A stretch of DNA of 64,000 nt from Roseibacillus sp. (GTDB lineage: Bacteria; Verrucomicrobiota; Verrucomicrobiia; Verrucomicrobiales; Akkermansiaceae), in NCBI GenBank assembly GCA_002686085.1, contig NZAC01000038.1:28726-92725 (forward strand). Direction: 5' to 3'. Below are positions 46,901 through 54,704 of the stretch, one piece after another; the first letter of the stretch is position 1; every line of letters starts with the position of its first letter. The notes beneath the pieces were generated by a model that was not told the DNA's origin, did not search any database, and saw only the letters and a program-made list of their open reading frames with translations. Position numbers and translations under genes: made by a program.

Positions 46901-49044
46901 TCGGATCCGGGCTCAGTCACCTGCTGCCCCTCGTGGGGAACGGCTCCAGTCGCCTTCAGCAGCATCAAACTATCGTCGGGAGAAGCGTAATTGACTCGCC
47001 GTCCCGATATGTCATCGCTGAAACCTCTGACGTCGAAAAGAGGATCGTAGCCCCGAAGTGACAATTTAAATCCATTTTTCCCATCCTTGGCCCCGTGACA
47101 TGTCCCCGCATCACAACCCATCCTGCTGATCACCGGCTTCACATCGCGGACGTAATCCGGAGCATACGCCGCTCGAACATTCTTCACTCTCACCGGAACT
47201 TCGACCGTGCTGCTCCCCATCCTCACGGAGAGAACTCCTTCTCCATCCCTGAGTGGTTTTACCTGTCCACGATCACTGACCGTAATAAGATCACCAGACA
47301 CCTTCGTGACAACCTGGCGCGTCACATCAACCCGGCCTCCGGTCTTGAGCCTCGCCGTTACTAAAAGCTGGGAATAGTGATTTGGCTTAGTGAGCACGAT
47401 CTCTGAAGGGTCTATAACGAGGACAGATATCTCATCAGCAGAAATGACTCGCTCGCTAAGCTCTGCACGTTTCCCCCGCTTCCTATTCAATCTTCTCCGC
47501 TCGGACTTCTTCACCGAGGCAGCAATCTCGCCCCCTCCGACCTTAACAGCGGCTACCTCACGGATCATCTTTCCGCTTTCCACCTCAATGAAACGTACTC
47601 TTCCGTCGGCTCCAGCCACCGCAAGGGTCTTTCCATCGGGCGAGAACGCCAGACAGAAAATTTCTACTCCGGGCACACCGATGGAATGGAGCGCCGATAC
47701 TTCTCTGGCCCAGTAAGCCTCCAGTTTTTGCTTCTCTCCTCCGTTTGGAGTCTTGTTGAAGATCTTCTTAATATCATCGGGAATGGAGCTGTCGTAATCC
47801 GCACTAAAAATCGTGACCATCCCGTCTCCATCAAGACTACTGACTGCTGCAGCGTACTTACCCTTGGCGTCGAAAGAGACATCCCATATCCGGCCTGGCA
47901 TCTGGGGAAATTTTCTTACGACGTTGGCATTATCCCCAATCTTCCGTGCTGTCTGTCGCTTCAGACGGAACACCTGGGGTTGCCCATCGGATCCACCGAC
48001 CAGAACCTCGTCTTTTAACGGATGACCCGCTACCGCGGCTATCCCCCCTTTCAATGCGCCCGGGGTAATCGAGGTAAGGTTATCAATAAGCCTCTCGGTT
48101 TCCACCTCGGTGTGCTTCGCAGTCATATCCCGCCCTACACTGATGACCTGCTTGCCATCGCGCGAGAACACGGAATCGAGAACCCAGTCGTTGTGCCCAC
48201 CCATGAAAAGGACCTGCTTGCCATCAGTGACCCGGATTGCCCTCAGCGTATTATCGCTACAACCGAACGAAATAAGCGTATTATCCGGAGACCATGCCGC
48301 CCCATAAACCGTATCATAGGTTACCGGGACTGAAATTTTCAAGGCGCGCTTGGCGACATCCCATACCTGCACCTCTCCCATCCTACCGGGGAGACCTCCC
48401 GTAACAGCCAGCATACTGCCATTCGGAGAGAAGGCGACACTCTCAATCCTCTCGGAGAGTCCGACGAGACGAGCAACCATCCCACCCTCAACAGCGTCCT
48501 GTAGAATCACTTCGTGAAACCCCGCGATAGCCAGCAATGAACCATCTGGCGAATAGTCCATGGAAGTGACAATCGGAGCATCGGCGTAAACTGGAGGATT
48601 CTCCATGTCGTATTTCTGGAAAGCATTCTCCGGAGTATCATCAACAGCTCCCTCCGCAATCCAGCGCCGGATAATGGCAATCTCTGTTTCGTGAAGAGCC
48701 TTATCCCTCGGAGGCATCTCTGCCTTTCCATCTGAATCTGGAGTGATCTGCTCAAGTAGATAACTCTTCTCTGGGCTCCCGGGGGTAACCGCCGCGTCTC
48801 CACTCTCTCCGCCAAGGATCAATCGCTTTACGTCCGTGAGAATGTAGTCGCCCTTGGCCTTGGCCGGCTGGTGACAGCCTTGGCAACTTGCCTGCATCAG
48901 AGGCCGGATATCATTCCAGTAGCTAACCGGACGAGAACCCAATTCCTTGCTGATCTCTTCGCCATGGATAGAGGCGCATTGCACTACCAGGCTGACTACC
49001 AGAACCTTTGATCGGGAAAGCCCGCGAATCTGTCTCATGAACAT
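43921..49044 (-). CDS. Giant secreted multidomain protein: cytochrome, WD40, DUF1549, DUF1553
   Basis: 1707 residues with a signal peptide. Order of parts: planctomycete-type cytochrome with CQGCH (54-58); WD40 propeller (about 165-490, with SPDGSLLAIAG and SPDGKTLAVAG); bacterial Ig-like strand region; a second cytochrome-like segment with CDAGTCH (about 642-648, an unusual three-residue spacing); another Ig-like domain; DUF1549 (about 845-1040), in which CNKCH (about 993-997) lies; and DUF1553. The DUF1553 end (DLTWALINNPAFLFNH) is separated from its body by about 350 residues of charged coiled coil and a jelly-roll-like domain. Likely periplasmic, perhaps for polysaccharide breakdown. It leads an operon with DUF1501. 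Confidence 0.9.
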   Translation of the reverse strand: MFMRQIRGLSRSKVLVVSLVVQCASIHGEEISKELGSRPVSYWNDIRPLMQASCQGCHQPAKAKGDYILTDVKRLILGGESGDAAVTPGSPEKSYLLEQITPDSDGKAEMPPRDKALHETEIAIIRRWIAEGAVDDTPENAFQKYDMENPPVYADAPIVTSMDYSPDGSLLAIAGFHEVILQDAVEGGMVARLVGLSERIESVAFSPNGSMLAVTGGLPGRMGEVQVWDVAKRALKISVPVTYDTVYGAAWSPDNTLISFGCSDNTLRAIRVTDGKQVLFMGGHNDWVLDSVFSRDGKQVISVGRDMTAKHTEVETERLIDNLTSITPGALKGGIAAVAGHPLKDEVLVGGSDGQPQVFRLKRQTARKIGDNANVVRKFPQMPGRIWDVSFDAKGKYAAAVSSLDGDGMVTIFSADYDSSIPDDIKKIFNKTPNGGEKQKLEAYWAREVSALHSIGVPGVEIFCLAFSPDGKTLAVAGADGRVRFIEVESGKMIREVAAVKVGGGEIAASVKKSERRRLNRKRGKRAELSERVISADEISVLVIDPSEIVLTKPNHYSQLLVTARLKTGGRVDVTRQVVTKVSGDLITVSDRGQVKPLRDGEGVLSVRMGSSTVEVPVRVKNVRAAYAPDYVRDVKPVISRMGCDAGTCHGAKDGKNGFKLSLRGYDPLFDVRGFSDDISGRRVNYASPDDSLMLLKATGAVPHEGQQVTEPGSEYYQIIRDWIANGSNLDDPKPVVKSIVVAPKNPVIQEVGGQQQIRVVATYTDGSKRDVTRESFLESANQDVAIHDDYGLMTTLRRGEAPVLARYEGAYAATTLTVMGDRSGFEWAEPPAWGEIDKLVAEKWQRMKILPSDVCTDEEFLRRVYLDLTGLPPKPLQLKLFLADPTDSRTKREEVIDDLIGSPNFVQHWTNKWADMLMVNSKFLGGEGAKIYREWIRKEVEANTPYDVFVRKILTATGSNKENPPASYFKIHRSPDMLMENTTHLFLATRFNCNKCHDHPFERWTQDQYYEIAAFFSQVKLERDGKNAPKQNIGGTAVEGAKPLYEIAKDAGEGEMKHERTGQITKPAFPYQARHENPEVPAGGSLTRRQELAAWLTAGDNQFFARSYANRIWGYLLGTGVIEPLDDIRAGNPPSNPELLDYLTERFVREGFDVRKLIAEVCKSRTYQLSLGVNKWNEDDDINFSHAKARRLPAEVLYDAVYAVTGAAPKLQAKEIDAKQDTKSGLLATLGRPTRESACECDRANDVQLSGVMALLSGPDIADAIADPKNAIAKLVAEKQDDEKLITEIFLRVINRAPSEAEIAAVRKNWTEIKSDHEAMLAELAEREKEWEPTRKAREAKRMEGIAKASKAIQEYQPQHDAERKRLEAEREAKIALSKKAVADYEDLLPEKAKEFATRMKGKTGTSWHLLRPGSVSTSDKSKVEILGDGSIRGTGGERPLDYRVSVGTKLTNITGMMVEVIPDLAFNGGPGLSKDGNMVITEIETKWQGAEEGAKEMPITFVDAKASFTQKDFDVKRTFDGNLDGGNRGWALGGGDYKVPHRAVYKVKDVIAGDPEKGVNLSVGILCRFKSHPLGRFRIYITSDPDPLQFGLPSHVVEAVEKDDANRNQSDRDSLRDWVAEGDADYQSKLWAAKGPFPAINPDKKMGELKKALEYAQIPIEEDPRLVRFRRDVEMSAGQAENPRLTAAQDLTWALINNPAFLFNH

Positions 49045-49272
49045 AACCTTGAAAGGAAAAATGTGACACTCCGAGGGTAAGCTGACAAGACAACCGTCCT
49101 GAATTACTCTCTTCAGGCGACAACAGAACTTTACAACCCTGTCATCTTACGAGGTACATTGTGAACATCTCGATCCAAACACCCCTGCGAGAGTCATAAT
49201 TGTCTGGCTTTGAGGTATCTTCGCGGGCTAGGAGAGAAACATCATAGGCTATTAGGAGAAAGACCCCCGATC

Positions 49273-49301
49273 TTGATCCTCTCAACACTACCACTTAGCA
49301 T
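49273..49301 (+). promoter_or_regulatory. Possible promoter of the four-gene ABC cluster
   Basis: TTGATC (49273-49278) and TAGCAT (49296-49301) are 17 bases apart, each matching four of six consensus bases, 30 bases before the first start codon. I looked for a Zur-like palindrome nearby and saw none. Confidence 0.3.
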
Positions 49302-49330
49302 AAGCGCGGAATAATGGCTCATTGGAGGGA

Positions 49331-50605
49331 ATGGTGATCAGCAAACAACTCTGCATCCTGACTCTTTTCACTCACTTGGCAGTCATTGCGTCAGGAGAAA
49401 CAGACCAGACGATAGGGCGGGAGGCTGAACCCGGTGCTGACCCCGCGACAATCTCGGGATCCCTGTATCTTGACCCATGGCAAATCGAAAAGGAATTTCT
49501 ACTAACACCTTTAGCGCTTCAGGAATGGCTCGAGCTCGAACTTCAACCTGACTCACTTCTCTCACCGAAGCATAGAAAATCCCTCAAGCCGGTCATCGGT
49601 AAGTTCCTTGCCGCACGATGCCCGGTCTCGATCCGGGATGAGCCTGTTCCTTTCACTCTCGACCGGATTAACTTTATCCAACCAGACTCATTGGAGTTTA
49701 CCCCCATCTCCCCTGATCAAACCGTCACCGTAGCAGAGACCTGGATAAGCGTGGTCTTTTCTGCTCCGCAATCCGACCATAGACAGGCACTTCAATTGAT
49801 ATGGGACCTCATGCCGCAGGCTCGTGACTCCGTGACCATCAAAGTAGCAGATCCAGAAGGGACCCGGAAGTTTGAACTCAGCCGGCTAAACCCTGCCCTG
49901 AATGTCCGCGGTCGCTTTCCCCCGAACGCTCGCACTCCTCCGCCCCTCCCTCCATCGATCGTTGATAGCCCTCCTAGTCTCCTGACTCTTCCGTGGATGA
50001 GCGTCCTTCTCCTTGCCGCTGCCATTCTCTGGGGACTTCGCCTGCTACACGCTCGTAAAAGGAGTCTCCTGAGAATGACCGCCATTATTCTAATCGGTCT
50101 GGGCGCTATTCCAGCCAGCGCAATTTCGATCAAAGTCCCCCTGAAGAATACCTGGAACGCAGTCAGCAACACAGACGCCAGGGAGATCCTTGATCCTCTC
50201 ATTCGGCGAATCTACCACTCCTTCAACTACACGAACCAAGAACAGCAATACGAAGAGTTGAGTCTTGCTGCCTCTGGTGAAGCCCTGACTCCGATTTTTC
50301 TCGAATTACAACGCACTCTTCGCAGCAGGGAAAGAGATGGGTCCCGGGTAAGGGTCAATGCCATAAAAATATCGGCGTGCACCGTAAGCGACCTGAAAGA
50401 GCGCCCCGGCTTTGAAGCTCTTTGCGAGTGGCAGGCCTCAGGAAGAGTTGGGCACTGGGGCCACTTTCACGACCGCACCAACAGCTACAATGCCACCTTC
50501 ATTATCGAACCATCAAGTGGGGCATGGAAAATAACCAGACTTGATCTCCACAGCCGCGAGAGAAATTCTGACCCCCGGCAATCAACACCGCGCCTACCAG
50601 AGTGA
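49331..50605 (+). CDS. Membrane-anchored protein of unknown family, first gene of metal-type ABC cluster
   Basis: A signal peptide, a beta-rich exported domain (about 35-210), two membrane helices (near 225-245 and 250-270) and a second exported domain to the end. The second domain contains a histidine cluster, GHWGHFHDR near residue 385, which could bind metal. I do not recognise the family. GGAGG lies just before; ATG 49331 is two bases away and GTG 49334 five bases away, so GTG may be the true start. The end overlaps the ABC ATPase start (GTGA), so the products are made together with the transporter and probably form part of it. Confidence 0.7.
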   Translation: MVISKQLCILTLFTHLAVIASGETDQTIGREAEPGADPATISGSLYLDPWQIEKEFLLTPLALQEWLELELQPDSLLSPKHRKSLKPVIGKFLAARCPVSIRDEPVPFTLDRINFIQPDSLEFTPISPDQTVTVAETWISVVFSAPQSDHRQALQLIWDLMPQARDSVTIKVADPEGTRKFELSRLNPALNVRGRFPPNARTPPPLPPSIVDSPPSLLTLPWMSVLLLAAAILWGLRLLHARKRSLLRMTAIILIGLGAIPASAISIKVPLKNTWNAVSNTDAREILDPLIRRIYHSFNYTNQEQQYEELSLAASGEALTPIFLELQRTLRSRERDGSRVRVNAIKISACTVSDLKERPGFEALCEWQASGRVGHWGHFHDRTNSYNATFIIEPSSGAWKITRLDLHSRERNSDPRQSTPRLPE

Positions 50606-51276
50606 ACACCCTGCTCAGCATACACTCTCTCGAGTTTTCATACTCCAGAAATGGCTATCATATGCTCATCCCAAAATTTGAGTGCACAGAAGGCCAGACT
50701 ATCGCTCTGGTAGGACCAAGTGGTTGTGGCAAATCCACCTTTCTCAATCTGATCGCAGGAATCCTTAATCCTTCTGCAGGAAGCATCTACATCGACACAA
50801 CCGAAATCACTTCACTTAGTCGGGCGGCCTCAGCGGCATTCAGGCTTTCGGAAATTGGGCTCATCTTTCAAGAATTCGAATTGGTTGAGCACCTGTCCGT
50901 TGGTGACAACGTCCTTCTTCCATCCTACCTGGGCACCCGAAAAGACCAGACCGTCATAGAAAACAGAGCGAGAGATCTTGCCCGCGATTTTGGCATTCTC
51001 AATTACTGGGACGCGCTCCCTGAAAGCCTTTCTCATGGCGAAAGACAGCGCGCTGCCATCTGCAGAGCCCTCAGCGCACGCCCTAGACTACTGTTGGCCG
51101 ATGAGCCAACGGGAAATCTCGACCCCGTGAATAAGCAGAAGACCCTTGAGTTAATGCATTCCAGTGCGAAAGAGCACAATCAGGGATTGCTGGTGGTCAC
51201 ACATGACCTCGAACTCGTCCACGCCTTCGATGCTGTTATTCAGTTCGAGGAAATCAACCAACACGGACAGAAATAG
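50602..51276 (+). CDS. ABC transporter ATPase, MacB/LolD type
   Basis: A 224-residue ATP-binding subunit: Walker A GPSGCGKST, Q-loop in IGLIFQEFELVEHLS (the MacB/LolD-type Q-loop region), signature LSHGERQ, Walker B LLLADEPTGNLDP and H-loop VVTHD. The TGNLDP end and short length place it with MacB/LolD/FtsE proteins, not with ZnuC. GTG start overlaps the upstream stop. The FtsX-type permease follows five bases later. It would power mechanical transmission through the permease instead of classical import. Confidence 0.9.
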   Translation: MNTLLSIHSLEFSYSRNGYHMLIPKFECTEGQTIALVGPSGCGKSTFLNLIAGILNPSAGSIYIDTTEITSLSRAASAAFRLSEIGLIFQEFELVEHLSVGDNVLLPSYLGTRKDQTVIENRARDLARDFGILNYWDALPESLSHGERQRAAICRALSARPRLLLADEPTGNLDPVNKQKTLELMHSSAKEHNQGLLVVTHDLELVHAFDAVIQFEEINQHGQK

Positions 51277-51281
51277 ACAGC

Positions 51282-52466
51282 ATGCGAATTACAGGCATCG
51301 CCTATCTCAGCTGGAAGGCGCTTCGGCATCGTCCATTTCGATCGCTGCTTCTAATCGGCACCATTGCGCTAACACTCTACTTTCCTCGCGCTCTGCAGGA
51401 GTTCATTAGCCGGAGCGAGGAAGTTCTCAGCGCAAGAGCGAGGTCCACCCCTCTTCTCATGGGCCCCCGTGGAAGCTCGATAGACCTTACGCTCAACGCT
51501 CTCTATTTCACACCTCAGGAGCTTCCCCCTCTTGACTATTCCTCCTACGAAACTCTCGCCCGAAAAGATCTGGGGAACACGATCCCAATTCACTCACGCT
51601 TCCGCTCAGGAAATTCTCCAATTGTCGGCACCTCATTGGAATATTTCAAACTCCGCGCACTCTCAATAAATGCCGGCCGCTTGATGACTCGCCTTGGGGA
51701 TTGTGTCATCGGAGCACGCCTTGCTGAAAGCAAAGGACTGAAACCAGGTGATACAATAACATCATCTCCTGAAAATATTTTCGATTTAGCGGGAGTGTAT
51801 CCTCTTCGGATGCGCATCACTGGAATTCTCTCACCTAACAGAACACCTGATGACCACGCGATCTTCGTCGACCTGAAAACTACGTGGATTATTGAGGGCC
51901 TCGCCCACGGCCATCAGAAACTTTCCCAAGCTGAAATCATGGGCTCAAGCCGGAACTCCGCGGGGCGCATTCTTCGCGCCAATGCCTCAGTTGTTGAATT
52001 CAACGAGGTTACTGAGGCAAACCTAGGGGATTTCCACTTTCATGGAGACTACGGAAACTACCCACTTTCTTCGGTGATTCTTGATCCGTCTGATAAGAAG
52101 CATCGAGCGCTCGCCCTTGCGTTCTACCAGGATCCGGCAATCCCTCAGCAAATCGTCATCCCAGCCACCGCGGTCGAGCACCTCGCCAACACCCTTTTCG
52201 CCACCCAGCGTCTTGCTTTGGTCGCCTTCAGCCTCCTCGGAATCGCCGCACTGGCTCTGGCACTGATGGTGTTTCTCCTCTCCTTTCGACTTCGAGAGCG
52301 AGAAATGCGCACCTACGGAAAGATCGGTGCAACGAGACTAGCAATCCTCTGCTTACAGGGAGCCGAGGTCACCATAATTGCCGTTGCCGCGACCATCATT
52401 GCACAGATCGGCGTCACCCTCACCAGAGTAGCAGCACCAGACCTGCTCACCCGATTGATCAGCTAG
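51282..52466 (+). CDS. FtsX/MacB-type ABC permease with periplasmic His motifs
   Basis: One N-terminal helix (about 20-40), a large periplasmic domain of MacB type (about 45-305) and C-terminal helices (near 312-340 and 360-380), giving an FtsX-like topology. The periplasmic domain has LAHGHQK (about residue 207) and FHFHGDYGNYP (about 250), unusual histidine clusters for a MacB-type permease and reminiscent of metal sites. It sits between its ATPase (five bases) and the ZnuA-like lipoprotein (17 bases). I see three confident helices, while the fourth of FtsX proteins is less clear. Confidence 0.85.
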   Translation: MRITGIAYLSWKALRHRPFRSLLLIGTIALTLYFPRALQEFISRSEEVLSARARSTPLLMGPRGSSIDLTLNALYFTPQELPPLDYSSYETLARKDLGNTIPIHSRFRSGNSPIVGTSLEYFKLRALSINAGRLMTRLGDCVIGARLAESKGLKPGDTITSSPENIFDLAGVYPLRMRITGILSPNRTPDDHAIFVDLKTTWIIEGLAHGHQKLSQAEIMGSSRNSAGRILRANASVVEFNEVTEANLGDFHFHGDYGNYPLSSVILDPSDKKHRALALAFYQDPAIPQQIVIPATAVEHLANTLFATQRLALVAFSLLGIAALALALMVFLLSFRLREREMRTYGKIGATRLAILCLQGAEVTIIAVAATIIAQIGVTLTRVAAPDLLTRLIS

Positions 52467-52483
52467 CGTTCAGAATTCTACCC

Positions 52484-53446
52484 ATGAAATCCACCTCCTC
52501 TCCTGCCCTCCTCATTCTCGTCACCGCGACTCTCGTAAGTTCATGTCATCACTCCAATAAGAAAGAGAACCTGTCACTCTCAGAGAGAAGCAAGCCTATC
52601 ATCGCGACCGTCAACTACCCACTTGCCTATTTTGCCAAAAGGCTATCCGGGGAATTCGCCGATATTCTGTTTGAGACTCCTCCAAACGTCGATCCAGCTT
52701 ACTGGAATCCAACCGACGCCCAAGTAAGCGCAATTCAGGAAGCAGACCTTGTTCTTCTCAATGGAGCCAACTACGCAAAGTGGACTTCGAGTCGCACCAT
52801 ACCATACGAAGCAACCGTGGTAACATCGTCATCTTTCGAGGACACCTTCATCGAGCTAGAGGAAGGAACAAGCCACACTCACAAGAGTGGATCTACCAGT
52901 CATACCCATGAGGGATTTGCATCAACCACCTGGCTTGATCTTGAGCTGGCCTGCAAACAAGCTTCTTCAACCGCAGACGCTCTTTGCGAACAATTCCCGG
53001 AACACGCGGAGTCCATCTCTGGAAAACTTAAAATCCTTCTCGAGGAGATGAGGGACCTTGATCGCAAGATGAAAAGCGTGACCGCCTCTCTCCAAGGCAC
53101 TACCCTGGTAGTATCTCATCCTGTCTACCAGTATTGGACTCGCGCTTATGGCCTCTCGGCCCACGCCCTGCACTGGGAACCCATGCAGAAACTCGGCACG
53201 CCTGAACTGGGCGAACTCGCGGCAATTCAGGGCGAGAAACCGCCGGTGAAATATTTCATCTGGGAAGGCCCGCCCACTGAGGAGAACATCAACAAGATCA
53301 GAATGGCCGGATTTATCAATATCGTGGTGAACCCATGTGGAGCAAGACCTGCGAAAGGAGATTTCCTAAGCGTCATGCAGGAAAACATTGCCTCCCTGTC
53401 AGAAGCCATTACGGCAGGCACCTCCTCAAACACCGGGGCTCCATAA
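52484..53446 (+). CDS. ZnuA-like (cluster A-I) solute-binding lipoprotein with His-rich loop
   Basis: The lipobox LVSSC anchors it to a membrane (Cys21). The fold pattern is that of zinc/manganese binding proteins, with VDPAYWNPT (68-76), DLVLLNGANYAKW, a His-rich loop SHTHKSGSTSHTH (130-142), TTWLDLELA (148-156) and VVSHPVYQYW (His212). Of the usual ligands, the first His (DPHH in ZnuA) and the second (HVWLDP) are replaced here by Ala/Tyr and Thr; only His212 is kept, and the last acidic ligand region reads VNPCG. The His-rich loop could collect metal. It belongs with an FtsX-type permease, not ZnuB, which is atypical. Confidence 0.82.
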   Translation: MKSTSSPALLILVTATLVSSCHHSNKKENLSLSERSKPIIATVNYPLAYFAKRLSGEFADILFETPPNVDPAYWNPTDAQVSAIQEADLVLLNGANYAKWTSSRTIPYEATVVTSSSFEDTFIELEEGTSHTHKSGSTSHTHEGFASTTWLDLELACKQASSTADALCEQFPEHAESISGKLKILLEEMRDLDRKMKSVTASLQGTTLVVSHPVYQYWTRAYGLSAHALHWEPMQKLGTPELGELAAIQGEKPPVKYFIWEGPPTEENINKIRMAGFINIVVNPCGARPAKGDFLSVMQENIASLSEAITAGTSSNTGAP

Positions 53447-53556
53447 CACCTTTAGACCACGATACGCTACCAGATAGCACTCTGAATCCTATCATTGAAA
53501 TCTTGCTACCTGTCAGTGGGTGTGCAGCCTGTTGCAAATTGAACTACCTTCTATCC

Positions 53557-54564
53557 ATGAACTTCCTCAAACGTATTTTACTCCTCGGCACCGCCACGGC
53601 GCTCGGCCTTTCTGCAGCTCAGGCTGATCATCATCTCTCCGTTCATTACAAGGGAAAAGCCGGACCGGGTAAGGGCAAACACGTCGTCCTTGTAAGTGGC
53701 GATGAGGAATACCGCTCGGAGGAGTGCCTCCCCATGCTTGGCCGTATTCTGGCAGACCATCATGGATTCGACTGCACGGTTCTGTTCTCGGTGAATGATA
53801 AGGGTGAGATCGACCCAAACAACCAGAAGAGCGTCACCAACTCCAAGGCCATGGCCTCAGCCGACCTCATTATCATTGCACTTCGATTCCGCAATTGGCC
53901 TGACGAGGACATGAAGCACTTTGTAGATGCCTATCACCGCGGTGTACCAATCATCGGACTGAGAACGAGCACTCATGCATTTCAGCTACGTCAAGGCTCC
54001 TACCGGGAATTCAACAGCTTTGGCAAGAAAGTCCTTGGCGAAGGCTGGGTCAGCCACTGGGGCGGTCACAAGCGTGAGGGCTGCCGGGGGGTCGTGGAGG
54101 AAAGCAACAAAAGCCATCCTATTCTCATGGGTGCGACTGACATCTTTGCAGACAGTGATACTTACGAAGCAGCCCCACCTGCCGACGCCACCATTTTAAT
54201 GCGGGGCTTGGTTACTGATTCTCTCAAGCCGGACTCAAAGCCTGTGAAAGGAAAGCAGAAGAAAAACCGCGCCACAGGAAAGGTTCAGGACGTAAATGAG
54301 CCCGCCATGCCGGTGGCTTGGACTCGGGAATTAAAGAATCCCAAGGGCAACACCAACAGACTCTTCTGCACAACCATGGGGGCCGCAACCGACTTTAAAA
54401 GCGAAGGTCTTCGGCGCATGATCGTAAATGGCGTCCTCTGGGGTCTCGGAATGGAAGACAAAATCGACGGCAAGGCGGATGTTACTCCGATCGGTGAATA
54501 CAACCCTACATTCTACAGTTTTAACGGGTTTAAAAAGGGAGTGAAGCCTGCCGACCATAAATAA
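53557..54564 (+). CDS. Secreted ThuA-like domain protein
   Basis: A signal peptide (MNFLKRILLLGTATALGLSAAQA) is followed by a ThuA-like, amidotransferase-related fold: HVVLVSGDEEYRSEECLPML, SADLIIIALRF, and GGHKREGC. Secreted ThuA proteins are widespread in Verrucomicrobiota and Planctomycetes and are linked to carbohydrate use, without a known reaction. The ATG at 53557 is chosen because the open frame upstream overlaps the ZnuA-like gene and is a shadow. 335 residues. It is followed by a hairpin terminator and is probably a single-gene unit. Confidence 0.88.
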   Translation: MNFLKRILLLGTATALGLSAAQADHHLSVHYKGKAGPGKGKHVVLVSGDEEYRSEECLPMLGRILADHHGFDCTVLFSVNDKGEIDPNNQKSVTNSKAMASADLIIIALRFRNWPDEDMKHFVDAYHRGVPIIGLRTSTHAFQLRQGSYREFNSFGKKVLGEGWVSHWGGHKREGCRGVVEESNKSHPILMGATDIFADSDTYEAAPPADATILMRGLVTDSLKPDSKPVKGKQKKNRATGKVQDVNEPAMPVAWTRELKNPKGNTNRLFCTTMGAATDFKSEGLRRMIVNGVLWGLGMEDKIDGKADVTPIGEYNPTFYSFNGFKKGVKPADHK

Positions 54565-54594
54565 ACTTGGCTTCCTTATAATTTCATTTGCACC

Positions 54595-54619
54595 CGGGCC
54601 GCAGTTCTTCTGCGGCCCG
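54595..54619 (+). terminator. Hairpin after the ThuA gene
   Basis: CGGGCCGCA (54595-54603) pairs perfectly with TGCGGCCCG (54611-54619) around a seven-base loop, 31 bases after the stop codon. There is no following T-tract, so terminator activity is likely but not certain. Confidence 0.5.
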
Positions 54620-54704
54620 CTTGCATGAAGAGGCAGACCTCTGGCTTATTTCCTCGCACTACCTCCTTGCGCATTGCTCTCCCAAGCTCATCGTCACCAC
54701 AAAC

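Noticed and set aside
49045..49330. Zur-type palindrome upstream of the metal-type ABC cluster
   Set aside because: No TGTTATAA-like or other clear inverted repeat was found by eye.
53335..53556. Long N-terminal extension of the ThuA frame
   Set aside because: It overlaps the end of the ZnuA-like gene and lies before a perfect signal peptide with its own ATG.
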